This document shows, one piece after another, positions 34,102 through 45,246 of a stretch of 64,000 nucleotides of DNA. The position numbers and the translations under genes were made by a program. Under the pieces are notes generated by a model, which was not told where the DNA came from, did no database searches, and saw only the letters and a program-made list of their open reading frames with translations. The DNA is from Pleurotus djamor (lineage: Eukaryota > Basidiomycota > Agaricomycetes > Agaricales > Pleurotaceae), in the NCBI GenBank assembly GCA_029747585.1, contig JAPEVF010000162.1, forward strand, positions 1-64,000. The letters are read 5' to 3'. Position 1 is the first letter of the stretch. Each line of letters begins with the position of its first letter.

Positions 34102-37100
34102 CTACGAATCCCAGATAGCTCCAAACGCTGGGATACCCCTGCTCATCATCCCATACACGACTTTCCGAGTCAACTTCTGGTTCGATATAATACACACGGC
34201 CTCAGCATCAAAATCTCGCACAAGACGGTAAGTTAACTTGACCATATCTGGTTTCCCATGTTTCCGAGTGTCTGGTCACCACATTTCAGTTCATTTTCTC
34301 AGCCGAGGTGTGGTACCAAACACACGCACCATAGATAACCGCGTCCGGAGCAGCGGTGAGAATAGAGTCAACGAGGTTGTCGCCAAAAGTTTTCCTCACA
34401 TCCGGTGAAGTCCACAAGAGTTTGATGGGTATCTTCTTCTCAAGAATACACGACGTGCATGGTCCGATACCGCTACCAGTTGCGACTAACACGATTCTCC
34501 TGAACAATGGTACTATGCGGAGAACGCCGTAAGTTGGTATTCCACGAACCCAAAGTTCTTTCGGCGGCGAATCAATTTGCTTCGATGTCCAGTCGCCGGC
34601 TCGGGACACAACCAGAGAGTACCCTTTCATTCCAGGTTCGGGTATTGTGGCAAAACCATGCCACTCCATCAAAGGAGACTCGGATATACGGGTGAAAGAC
34701 CCAGATTTCGGCGTGACTAGGGGAAGAAAGGAGGTCAGCATTGGGATCAATCTTGATTTCTACCACAGCCCCTACCGTAGTCGAAATATAGGCGAATTGC
34801 ATGGGAAGATAAAACCTCAGCGCGGACAGGAACCTTCCTGAGCCGAATCCATGGCAGGATGATAGAGCATGTCAGGATGGTGACTAGCCAGAATGGGGGC
34901 GAAGTGACGAGAGCGGAGCCTAGGTTGACACCAGCCAGTTTATAGTCGTTTGTGAGTAAGATAACCTGCGCGCGGAACTCAGCTCCGTGTAGTATTCAGC
35001 GAAGGGAAACTTATACCTGGACCCAGACGAGAGCCGTGCACGTCCATCCAAGGAAGCGATGCGTGCGCTCGAAGTTGTCGTGCTTCGAAGTCCGCAGGGT
35101 GGGGTAGGCGAAGAACATGATAAAGCATATTATCAGGAGGATAGTATACGTTACGGCCACAGTCGCAATAGATATCTAACCACGTGTGAGGCATTTCACA
35201 AAATTAAATGAAGAACGAGGAACGGACCTTTCCTCCCCTTACAACCTCCCTGGTAGCTTGGACGGTAAACAGGATTAGCCATATAGCACCTGACACGGCA
35301 CAACCTGAGTGTAAACCTCCAATTGAGTACACACGAGCGCAAACTCGACGAATAGCCATAGGCCAGCTGTGAAGCCAAGCATTTGGTTAACCATTCACCC
35401 AAGAGAAGGTGTGGTAATATAACTCACGACGACGGAACGGCACAGAAAACCGTAAAGAAAGCATTTATGACATAGTCTTGACGCATCAGGATAGCGCAGA
35501 ATAAGTTGGCAATAACAATTTGCCCAAGTCGAAGACAGCTTGTTTCTCCCTTCGCCATGATGGCGATAAGAATGCTGATGTTGGTGATGAATACAACCCC
35601 AAAGAGTCGACGATAGAGCGAGAATATTTGATGCCGCACGTTTCGAAGGAATCGGCCTTGCGTTTTCTCGGGGATCTCCTCGTCTTCGTATCCTTCCCAA
35701 GGAACTTGGTCGCCCTTTTCGATCGTGGAAGAGGACACGGACGCCGCGACGACAATGGTCTGAGATGTTTTCATATCTTTCTCGTCCACAGCATGGACGT
35801 ACGGTAGGGCGCCGTCCGATTCATTGGCAGGCATGGTCTTGGGCTTCCCAGCCTGCCGTTGTGCAACGACGGTTGGAGCTACCATATCACACACTTCGTC
35901 CTGGGCATATCGTCGAAGAATGCGTTTGTCAACCTTGTTGTTACTAGCTCATGACACGTTACATGATGTTCCCAGAGAGATATGAAGTTTTATACTCACG
36001 ATGTGTTGGGGAATTCGCTTAACCCAAGATACTTGCTTGGCACGGCATAGTAAGGTTGAATCTTAGATACAGAGCTCTTCACGTCCGCGGCGTTTACAGA
36101 CTGAGGTGTGTAGAATCCCCACAGTGTGTCGTCTATGAGGAGCGCGGTCGCCTTCGTTACACCAGGACAAGTCTTCGAAAAGGTCAGGGACAATGGGGGT
36201 TAAATAGGGGAAGAGAAAGACAGACCTCCATCGCAGCTGCAACTCCATCCAACTCAACCCTGAAGCCCTGCAACTTGACGTCAGATTATCTCAGATGGGA
36301 ATTCTCGGCTTATTTGAACATACCTTGACCTTGACCTGGTCGTCGATTCTTCCGAGATGTTCCAACGTCCCATCTGAACGCCAACGCCTGTCAAGAATGA
36401 TGAGAAGGAGGTGCAAGAACGCTGGTCAGGATGATTACCCTAGATCTCCTGTGTTAAACATGAGCCCTCTGGAAGAGTGGATTAGCTCAACACGCTCAAT
36501 TCGCAGTCTGGATGTAACGTACCCGTCGGCAGTGAAAGGATCTATCATGTAGCGTTCTTGGGTTTTATCGGGAAGGTTTAGATATCCCCTCGTAATACCG
36601 GAGCCCCCTGCCCACATAAGACCGACCTCTCCTATACTGGCCGGACATAGATCCTCGGAGTCGGCCTTGAGAACATAGACATTGTTGTTTGGCGTCGGGG
36701 TGCCGATGTTCATAGCCTCCCCTGGGATATGGGGATGAGGAACCATGGTATTGACAATGGTTATCTGGTCGGTCACTCGCAGTTAGCATGTGTTTTAACG
36801 TCAACACTAGTTTGGTAGGTGTGCTTACTTCTGTTGGGCCGCAGCTGTTATAGAAGTTGACGCCATGGGCGGCCCACTTATCCGCAAGGTCTAACGCAGA
36901 AATGTGGGATTAGATCATATTTGATGAGTATGAGCTCAGCAGCAAAAGCACAAGACGCACTCTGTGGGCATACTTCTCCGGCCACCGCAATCACTTTTAT
37001 ATTTGGATAATCAGCCGGATCATGCGGAAAGAGCATCGACGGCGTGGCGATCACGATGTCGACCTTCTTCATTGTAGCTCTCCACTCTGCCGAAGACTTT

Positions 37101-38069
37101 CCACGAAGCACGAGTGTGCATCCATTTGACAAACTCCCGAGGACCTCCTGCATACACACATTCCACAAGTAAGTGGTGTTATAGCGGAAGGTATACATGT
37201 GGACGTACCCAAGCTGCCATGTCGAAGGAAACGTTCATCAGCTGAGAGACTCGTCGACCAGGACGCATTTCTATATTCCCTGGGCTCATACAAACCACTT
37301 TATTGAAGGGCATAAGCTGATGTAGAATGATTCAAAAAAACAAGGTGATTCACAATTTGCCACATTTCTATGCATGACGTCGACGCCTTTGGGGACGCCT
37401 GTGGTGCCTGGATCATACTTAGAGGTGAGAGTGTCATATGTCCAGAAAGGGCTGTAACGTACCGCTGGTGTAAACGATGTATACACTATCATCGGGCTTT
37501 GACAGATCACTTGGCTTTTCGCAGCAGCAAGGCGAGCTTGATGAAGAACATGGGGAGTCTTCGAGACTGATTGTATGGATCCTCTTTGACTGTACTCGAT
37601 GGACGTATTTGGAGAGGCACAGGACTAGAGATGCACCAGAGTCACGAAGGACGTGTTCAAGAGTCGAATCGGCGACAATGTTTCCGTCAAGAGGGATGTA
37701 AGCTGCGCCACTCTTCAGAATACCGAGGATCCCAACGACCATGGCAATAGATCGCTCAACGAGAAGACATACACGCTTGCCCGGCGAGACACCAAACTCA
37801 TCGCGAAGCCGGTGAGCAAGGCAGTTTGCTTGTTGATCAAGCTCAGAGAAGGTAATGGATGTTGAAGGTCCGAAGTCGTCGATGACGGCAAGGGCGTCAG
37901 GAAGCGATGCTGCATGAGATTCGAAAGCGTGATGGATGCAGGAGAAAGGAGGTGCTTTCTTGAGCCCATATGAATAGGCATTGAACACACGCCGCTCCGA
38001 GGGTAGGAGACGAAGGAGGGGAGAGTGTGCAGAGACGTCAGAGGGTGGATGCTGAGCAGACACTTCCAT
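34102..38069 (-). CDS. adenylation domain fused to TmpA-like membrane flavoprotein (NRPS-like)
   Basis: The N-terminal half is an adenylate-forming enzyme: LTFSELDQ-like strand ITFSELDQQANCLAHRL, core A3 YTSGTTGVPKGV (split by an intron), A5 YNSCGPTE, A7 MFNTGDLG, A8 GRIDDQVKVKGFRVEL and A10 NGKVDKR. With no carrier (thiolation) domain, it runs straight into a conserved linker (WEGYEDEEIPEK) and a membrane part (FITNISILIAIMAKGE, AIWLILFTVQATREV, a FERTHRFLGWTC-type segment). A soluble FNR-like module follows: KGYSLVVSRAGDWTSKQI for flavin, VATGSGIGPC and LLWTSPDVRKTFGD for nucleotide, ending FGAIWDS. The membrane half belongs to the family of A. nidulans TmpA. Substrate unknown; inference is that an activated acyl/aminoacyl group is handed to, or reduced near, the membrane. 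The gene looks intact. Confidence 0.8.
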
Positions 38070-38979
38070 TGTCGTCTCGAGGGTTTATCGAACAGGATAA
38101 GATCCAACCATTGCGGGGAGCAGCCCTTTTATAATGAACTGGTGAAGTGGTCTCGTGTGGCCGAAGGATAGCTTGTGGGCGAACCCCGATCTCGATGGGG
38201 GTCAGTGCATGCTTGAGCCGCTGAAGTCTGAACCGGGGCGAAGCAAGGCTTAATCGAGTAGTCCGATACAGAGGTGGAGTTGTTTGAGTGTGTCATTTCA
38301 GTGATTCCCGCCGTGACGGTGTTGTGTTCACCGATTTTCAAGCAGTGAGTGGCATGCCATGATGCAGCTCCTTCGAGTCTTTGATGAGAAACAAGCCCCC
38401 CGTAAAGAGGATGGACGGCAAAGTGCAGGATTGCCTATGGAAGTAAGTAACAAACCGAAGAATTGATGAATGCAAACTTGAATGTCAGCGACGTCGGGCT
38501 ACGACCGGAGATTCATAGTTTGGGACGCCGACATAGGGTAGACGTGTGCTTGGATGATGACGGCCACACGCACCTGTGCCTCTTTGTAACGTTGATTGTT
38601 CTTTCGAAAAACGTTCTTATCTGATAATTTAGCATCTAGAATGAGTAAGACCCCACTTACCCACACATCAGGAAGTGATTCCATGTGCGTATGTACATTT
38701 CTACAGAGGGCAGCGTGCCGTCGAGCTTCGCTTAAATGACGGAGCCACTGGCCGATGCGTGACAGCCGATGCCCTATCAAACTACCACCTTAAATAACCA
38801 CGAGGGAGTGATACAGCCGAAATTATAGTCGGTATCACCCATAAGGCGTCAGAAAAGAGCCACCGCTGATCTATAACTGTAGCTATAACACAAAAGGGTC
38901 TACTATGTTTTACAACATTTTTCGATCGTACAAACAGAAAGCGAAAATATCCAAATACCATAACCATAAAGACATGCAA
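38070..38979. other. spacer between the two TmpA-type genes
   Basis: About 0.9 kb between the start of the fused gene and the stop of the free-standing paralogue, both on the minus strand. No coding family was seen in the short frames (for example 38499-38780). It should include the promoter of the fused gene; an A/T-rich stretch lies at about 38870-38970. Confidence 0.45.
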
Positions 38980-40881
38980 TCATGAATCCCAGATAGCGCC
39001 GAATGCTGGGTAGCCTCGACTCATCAAGCCATAAACAACCTTCTTCGTCAATCTTTCGTTAGAAATGATGACGACGGCTTCTGCATCAAAGTCCCGAGCG
39101 ACTTTGTAGACCAATTTGACCATGTCAGGTTTCCCGTGCTTGCGGGTGTCTAGGCGATTGCGATCAGATCGAATCATTCGAAACTATTTTGGAATAACTC
39201 ACCATAGAGGACGGTTGTGGGACAGGCCGTAAGCAGTGCGTCGACAAGGGGATCACCGAAGGTCTTTCTCACATCCGGAGAAATCCAGAGCAATTGCAAA
39301 GGCACCTTAGGGGACAGGAGTTGGGGCGTCAAAGGAGCGATGCCACTACCAGTTCCAACGAGCAGAACCCTGCGGAACATAGGGACAATGTTGACAACAC
39401 CACAGACCGGAATGCCTCGGATCCACATCTTTGTAGGAGGATTGGCAATTTGCTTCGACGTCCAATCTCCGGCGCGCGAGATGATGACTGAATACCCCTT
39501 CTGTCCAGGAGCAGCGATGGTAGCGAACGAATGCCACTCCTTGAGGGGATGTCTATCGTCGGCAAGTCGCACGAAAGAGCCAGGGACGGGATCAACTGAG
39601 AGAAATAGGCGTTAGAACCAGTCTTCTTCGGAAGATTCAATGTGCTACATACCATAATCGAAATAGATGCGGATAGCGTGATCCGAAAGGACTTCAGAGC
39701 GAACATCATAATGCCTGAGACGAAGCCAAGGGAGAATGATGGACATTGACAAGACTACCACGAGCCAGAAGGGCGCAGAGTGGACGAGAGCATTGCCCAG
39801 AGTCTGACCTGGAGCCCTGTAATCATTGTTGAGCAAGATAACCTACGTCACTTGTCAGAAAATTTCATCATAACACCAGATGGTATCGAACATACCAAGG
39901 CCCAGATGAAAAGTACCGCGGTCCATCCAAGGAATCGATGNGTTTGTTCAAAGTTATCGTGTCTTTTGGTCCTGTACACGGGGTAGGCGAAGAAAATCAT
40001 NAACAGGATTTCCAAAAGGACAATGTAAGTCATTGTCAACGTTGCGATGGANAGCTGAAAGAAGCGTGTAAGAAAGAGATCCCAAGAAGNNCNAANGTCA
40101 AAACATACCCCTTCGCCGCGAACAACTTCAATGGTACCTTGGACGGCAAATAGGATTAACCATACNGCTCCTGAAACAGCGGATCCAGAGTGTATTCCAC
40201 CAATGCCGTAGACGCGGGCACAAACTCGGCGAATTGCAAGTGGCCATCTANAACACGAAGTGAGTTAGCGAAATTGAAAGCATACCAGGCACAAGAGAAA
40301 CATACGATAAGGGGACAGCAGTAAACACTGCAAAGAACGCGTTGATCACGTAGTCTTGACGCATGAGAACGGCAGCGAAGAAGTTTCCGATGACGATTTC
40401 ACCGAGCTCCTTGGAATTCGGACGGCGTCTTACCAGGAACGCAATGAAGATCGACATNTTGACGATGAAAACGACACCGAAGATGCGACGGTACATGGAA
40501 AGGAGTTGGAAGCGAAGATTTCGAAGCCAGTGTCCATGGATCTTGTCAGGAATTTCCTCGTCTTGGAAACCTTCCCAACCTCCATGTAACTCGCCCTTNT
40601 CAACGATNGAAGAAGAAGCAGAGACGGTGACTGCGACAGTACCGTCGCCCTTGCCCTTTTCATCTTGGGACTTTGAGAAGCTTGGCGGAAGTGTCGTCGT
40701 CGAAGTTTTGGACGAAGATACACCCGTTTTNTCATCAAAATCNCGATGCGAGTCCATCGAAGTCTTCGCAGATGAATTCTCGGACTGTTGAGGTAANTGA
40801 GTACANGCGGATANTTTGAANGTGAAAAAACATGCCTGTGAAGGTACAGCGGGGATTGGTGCTGGGGAAGTCTGTAGACAT
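38980..40881 (-). CDS. free-standing TmpA-like membrane flavoprotein
   Basis: A paralogue of the membrane half of the upstream fused gene. From the N-terminus: MSTDFPSTNPRCTF (start inferred by similarity to the third copy, with a possible GC-AG first intron), a Ser/Thr-rich stretch, linker GGWEGFQDEEIPDKIHG, then LRNLRFQLLSMYRRIFGVVF, LIGEIVIGNF-type helices and MRQDYVINAFFAVFTAVPLS. The C-terminal FNR-like module shows KGYSVIISRAGDWTSKQI, VGTGSGIAP, LLWISPDVRKTFGD, DTRKHGKPDMVKLVYKVA and the end FGAIWDS. The frame seems intact, but N bases occur in the N-terminal exons. The role is inferred to be electron transfer across or at a membrane; A. nidulans TmpA affects conidiation signalling. Confidence 0.72.
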
Positions 40882-41090
40882 TTTGGTTGAGTAAACCGAC
40901 GACATGTAGATCAGACAGCCTGACCATTGTGTACCAAGGCCTGAGAGTACTGAGTCCAAGAGTGGGGAGGCGAGGGTTGCTGAATCACAAGCATTTTTGG
41001 ACGAGGTATAGTCGTCTTTTAAGTCTGTTCGGGTAGAGGTAAAATTGGCTATCTACCCCTGCTGTGGTTCGGACCTGTATGGAGCATATG

Positions 41091-41607
41091 TTACTCCTCA
41101 GAGACTGACATACCGCTAACGTCCCCTGAGATAAATCTACGATGCCCATTCGAATCCAAAAAGCCAAGTAAATTGCGCGACCTGGACAAGGCGTCCGGAT
41201 GATAGGACAGCGTGATAACCGCCAACCGATCGATATTGGGCGAGTCTATGGCTTCGCGAGTACCAGAAGTANGGTGTAGCGTGCGANCCAAGGGGGCGAA
41301 CTCGTCCTGTAAGAATAGGCGATAAGATCAGAATCTGGGATCTAATCACGTTTTGGTCGTTACCTCCACCCGTTCGCATGAATACAGGCTTGAGTGAAAA
41401 CTTCATATGCTTCCTCGTGGCACTTATTGATAGATTTACCACTGCCTCCAATAAAACAGNCCAAGGCTTATCGAACGTCAACGAAACATTGCATCGGTGC
41501 GCTTCTCCGCCGATAGTGACATTGTTTCGGATCGTGTAACACTTTGAAAANCATAACGATGAACGAGGAGCGGGCAANGAGCGCGCTCCGATAGTGTATT
41601 GATCCAC
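41091..41607 (-). CDS. uncharacterised short gene or remnant
   Basis: A minus-strand stretch with coding character: VTIGGEAHRCNVSLTFDKPW, VLLEAVVNLSISATRKHMKF and SLKPVFMRTGG. After a plausible intron (donor gtaacg, acceptor ttacag near 41310) it continues in another frame as DEFAPL and IDSPNIDRLAVITLSYHPDA. The two frames do not join cleanly in phase, and three or more N bases lie inside. The composition looks like a beta-rich domain, but I do not recognise a family. It may be a gene damaged by assembly ambiguity or a decayed one. Confidence 0.3.
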
Positions 41608-42888
41608 GGTTCACGCCGTTAGCGTTGGCGNCACGCATAACANTCATAGCCTAAGTGACAAAATTATTTTAATCCAAGTGGGAGATCAATGAAGAGAGAC
41701 GGACTTGTGAACAACACATNTTACCTGACGACCTTGCCTCTCGGGCGCACATGAAGGCCTGATGAAGTGACTCCGTTGAAGATTTCCCACATCACANCAG
41801 GAGCGGTGTGGGAAAGCTACACCCCGTTAAATCCGTCCCATCAGGCATGTCTCATACTAAAAACTGCTTGGAGATATTGGAATGCTGAAAAGTGCCGCTA
41901 GAAATTCGAGAAATAAGAATATGCAGTGACAAGGGGGTGAAGATAAGCGAACAGGACGTTACTACCCATTGTGCANAGACTCGGTCTGCGATTGACGTGA
42001 CCGAGGTGACATTGATTGAGTGTGCATCGCGAACGCGTACTAGAGAGGTCGAACCCGGAGCCAGGCGTAGTGTAGACCCACCCAAGAACTATGGAGCATC
42101 ATCNTGACCGAATATCAAAGCTGTTTACGTTTTTTTTTCTTGATGCCATTCAGTTCGGACATGTTATCGCCCCTGTAAGATTGTTGAGGAGGCNATTAGG
42201 AGGCTTAANATTGCCGAATGCGGCTGAGTTTGTNCTGCCATGCACCATGNTGGGACACCAAAAGGACACATTCCAACGTTGATCCATGTGGATNTGATAG
42301 CTTGCGGTGTACTCGGATCCTCACCAAGGAAATGTTTGNGAGTCTGGACGACCAGGAACTGTATGGTAGACATCAATTATTGGCGTGTCCCTCTGATGGA
42401 CGTCTTTCTTCCGAAATAGAGCTATCATCGAGCTGCCATATTGAAAGGATTTAAACGAAAAGGTCCACTTACCGCTGCTTCTTTGGAGGTATTAGATCAA
42501 AGTCTCGGAGCCGTCACTCCTGGGTTCGCATGCTGAGGTGCTCAACTCACACACTAGCCGATCCTTCGCAAAGAAAATGAACATGTGCATCAAAGCAGAT
42601 CGCGGAACAGAGTGTATGTATCAAAAACGCAAACGAACGCGGGGCCTCAACGTCAACGATCAGAAGCCGAAACTGGCCCAATGGAAGGCGAGGTATCCGC
42701 GTCAAAGTTGTACCAGACAATGCCGGACTGCTTCACGCAGCCTACACTCCTCCTACACAGGGCAGTTATCAAGGCATCAACCGAGATACTCAACGCCACC
42801 ACATTACTCAGGATAAAGCAACAAGACAACGCGCGTTGATGCCAGGTCTCTACTATTTCCATACATTTCTTAGTGGACAGCCCCGCGT
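41608..42888. other. spacer with ambiguous bases, no recognised gene
   Basis: Scattered N bases and short overlapping frames. A T-run lies near 42130-42140. I see no gene family, RNA gene or mobile element. The 3' flank of Shp1 lies at the right end. Confidence 0.4.
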
Positions 42889-44327
42889 CTATGCCCATTT
42901 CTGGATGATAACACTATTGGCGAGACCAGCATCCTTGATTGTCAATGAATTATCTTCAAGATTGCGATTAGGGAATGCCGTGCCGATGGTATACTCCCTT
43001 GTATTGTTTTCCGGGCGGGACCTAAACTGAGGTCAGAAGTCGCCAAGGGAGGTGGGGTAAAGAGGAGACTTACGCATTGATGAAATTGCGTATATCCTGC
43101 ACAGTGTGCGTAAGATTCATCCTGCAGACCATTCTGAAAACACGAGGTGGAAACCGTTGGAGGTNGTTGCATGGCGGCGGGGACTAATATGCTTACCTGG
43201 TGCCATCAGCTAGTCTGATCTGCACGCTCGTAGTTGGTTGTGTCTGGTCGACCTCGAATAAAGTNGACAGACTAGAGCGCTCTCCAGCAGCACTGGACCC
43301 ACTTGGAGCAGAAGCTGCTGGAAAGGACCCTGGCATCGAGGATGCTTGGCTACTTTCGGCTGCGAACGGTGGTACGGGGGCCCCGAGACGATGACCGGTG
43401 CCATGAAAAGCAGCACGTTTTGGTGGAACGAAGGTTTCATGGGTGCGCTTGGAGAGGCGGAGCTCAACTGGTTGACCAGGGAGGACGTTCAAAATCGAAG
43501 GTGGCGCGCGTCTGTTCAATCACAATGTCGATAGATAAGATGCAAATGAACATGATTATCTGATAACAGCATGGACGCACCCTTCATTGATCTCATTGAG
43601 AATCTGGGCATTTGCGGGATCGTCGTAGCGCATCAACTCGCCATCCTCGATGCTAAACCCATCTTGCCAAAGGGTAAGGTGTCGGATTACAGTCTCTTGG
43701 TCTATGAGACATATGTCTTAGTCACNGCACCAATATTCAGCAAAAGACACACCATTANTGGAAGCTTCAAGATCNGGCACAAAGGTGCTTTCCACTTCGT
43801 CACTTCCTAGACGATGACCTCCACCTGTAAATGCGGTGGACCGAGAAACGGGCTGACTTGAGGGAGGCCCGCCTCTTTCGTCCGAGTCAGAGGCAATCAT
43901 GAGGTAGTAAAAAGTTAAACACACTCCGCTGCTCGACGCAGGATATCCCTGACCATATTTCCACCTGGTCCTCGAGATCTGTCTGGGTTCTGAACAGATA
44001 TACCGCTACGGTCAAACATGTGAGTGCACCTCGCGAGGGAGTACAAGGCGAGGACTTGCCTGCGCTCGCCACCGGCGAACCAAGTCTCACGGCTATCTTC
44101 GCCGGTAGGCTGATTCTCGTCATCTTCATCGCCGTCTTCGTCAAAGCCCCGATTTCCACTTGATTCAGAGCTAGAGCNTCGTTAGCTTGGCCTATGAATT
44201 GAAGATGANAGACGGACCTCGAGTTCCAAGCGCCGATGCGACCGATTCTGGTGGGCTGATTGGTAGGTCTCCACGACGGCGGTGCCCCTCTCCCGCCGCC
44301 GGACGATCTGTTGTTGTCTTCAGACAT
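42889..44327 (-). CDS. SHP1: Shp1/p47-type UBX protein, Cdc48 cofactor
   Basis: An adaptor that recruits ubiquitinated or membrane-fusion clients to the AAA ATPase Cdc48/p97. The start [14 protein letters not shown] leads into GRIGAWNS, then an acidic stretch ([12 protein letters not shown]) with [11 protein letters not shown] short binding segment ([14 protein letters not shown]) and [13 protein letters not shown] follow. The SEP domain reads [51 protein letters not shown]. After a Pro/Ala/Ser linker the UBX domain starts at [12 protein letters not shown] and runs through [18 protein letters not shown] to the terminal VIIQKWA. The order matches p47, but the N-terminal UBA domain of Shp1/p47 is not seen. 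A few N bases fall within exons. Divergent from eIF3a. Confidence 0.85.
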
Positions 44328-45246
44328 TGAGAAAGTGGGCACAAATGTTGATGGTGAATGTTAAACGCAGGACGCGCGACGCCGCGTCAGACCCACAGCC
44401 ACCACGATACCGTACATGACTCAGGAGAGCTAGCTTAGGGGCATTGTAGTTCAATTGGGGTCCCCGTTGGACCAACGGAAGCGACTGGTCGGAGACAATG
44501 GTTTCAACAAGGGGGAAGAGAGAGGTCATCTCGATGGTACTTGCATAGCCATAAGTTGTTCTTCAACGATTATGACACAAACAATGATACGCTTAAGATA
44601 CGCGGCTGGTAGTGACCGAGCTTTTGGGGTCGGTCTCAAATAACGNCCCCCGCATCGCTCGGGTACCCATGTCCACTCTGTTCTGCGCGGTCACTTTTTT
44701 GGCGTGTTCAAATTCGATAATTATGCGGCAACGCCCCTCCTACATTTTCGGATACCGATTCAACTGGAATTAGTTGACGTCGGGCTGTCCCTGTTCAGAG
44801 GCACAGTCGTGATGGATCCATCGCAGAGCTCAGACACAGACAAACTTCAATCAAACTGATGATGCGATCATCGCGAGGAATTCTAAACTAGGATGTCGAT
44901 GCGAGTCATGACAGTTTGCGGGAGCTTCAGAAATTTTCAATGAATCGGTAGATGAGGCAACGTCGTCAATACTCTACAACAACAGTCGCAGATGTGAATA
45001 CGGGGAATTTCCGACCCATTCGACTGTTCCTAATTTATCGGTATCGGTGAGTCGTTGAATCGACCACGACAATGTTCTTGAGCCCGTGGTGGGAGACTCT
45101 TGAGCACAAGGGATCGAGAGAAGCCGATGAGCGCCAGATTACATAACGATGCTTAGACGCCGAGTATACGCCTGCCCTAAAGCAGGCATCGATGGTACAG
45201 AGCCAACGACGTCCAGCACGAAAATTTGTCTCCCTCATCACACACT
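44328..45246. promoter_or_regulatory. divergent intergenic region, Shp1 / eIF3a
   Basis: 919 bp hold both promoters. Short frames on either strand have no family character. No RNA gene was identified. One N occurs near 44645. Confidence 0.45.

Noticed and set aside
38499..38780. 93-codon minus-strand frame between the two TmpA-type genes
   Set aside because: No similarity to either neighbour and no recognisable domain.
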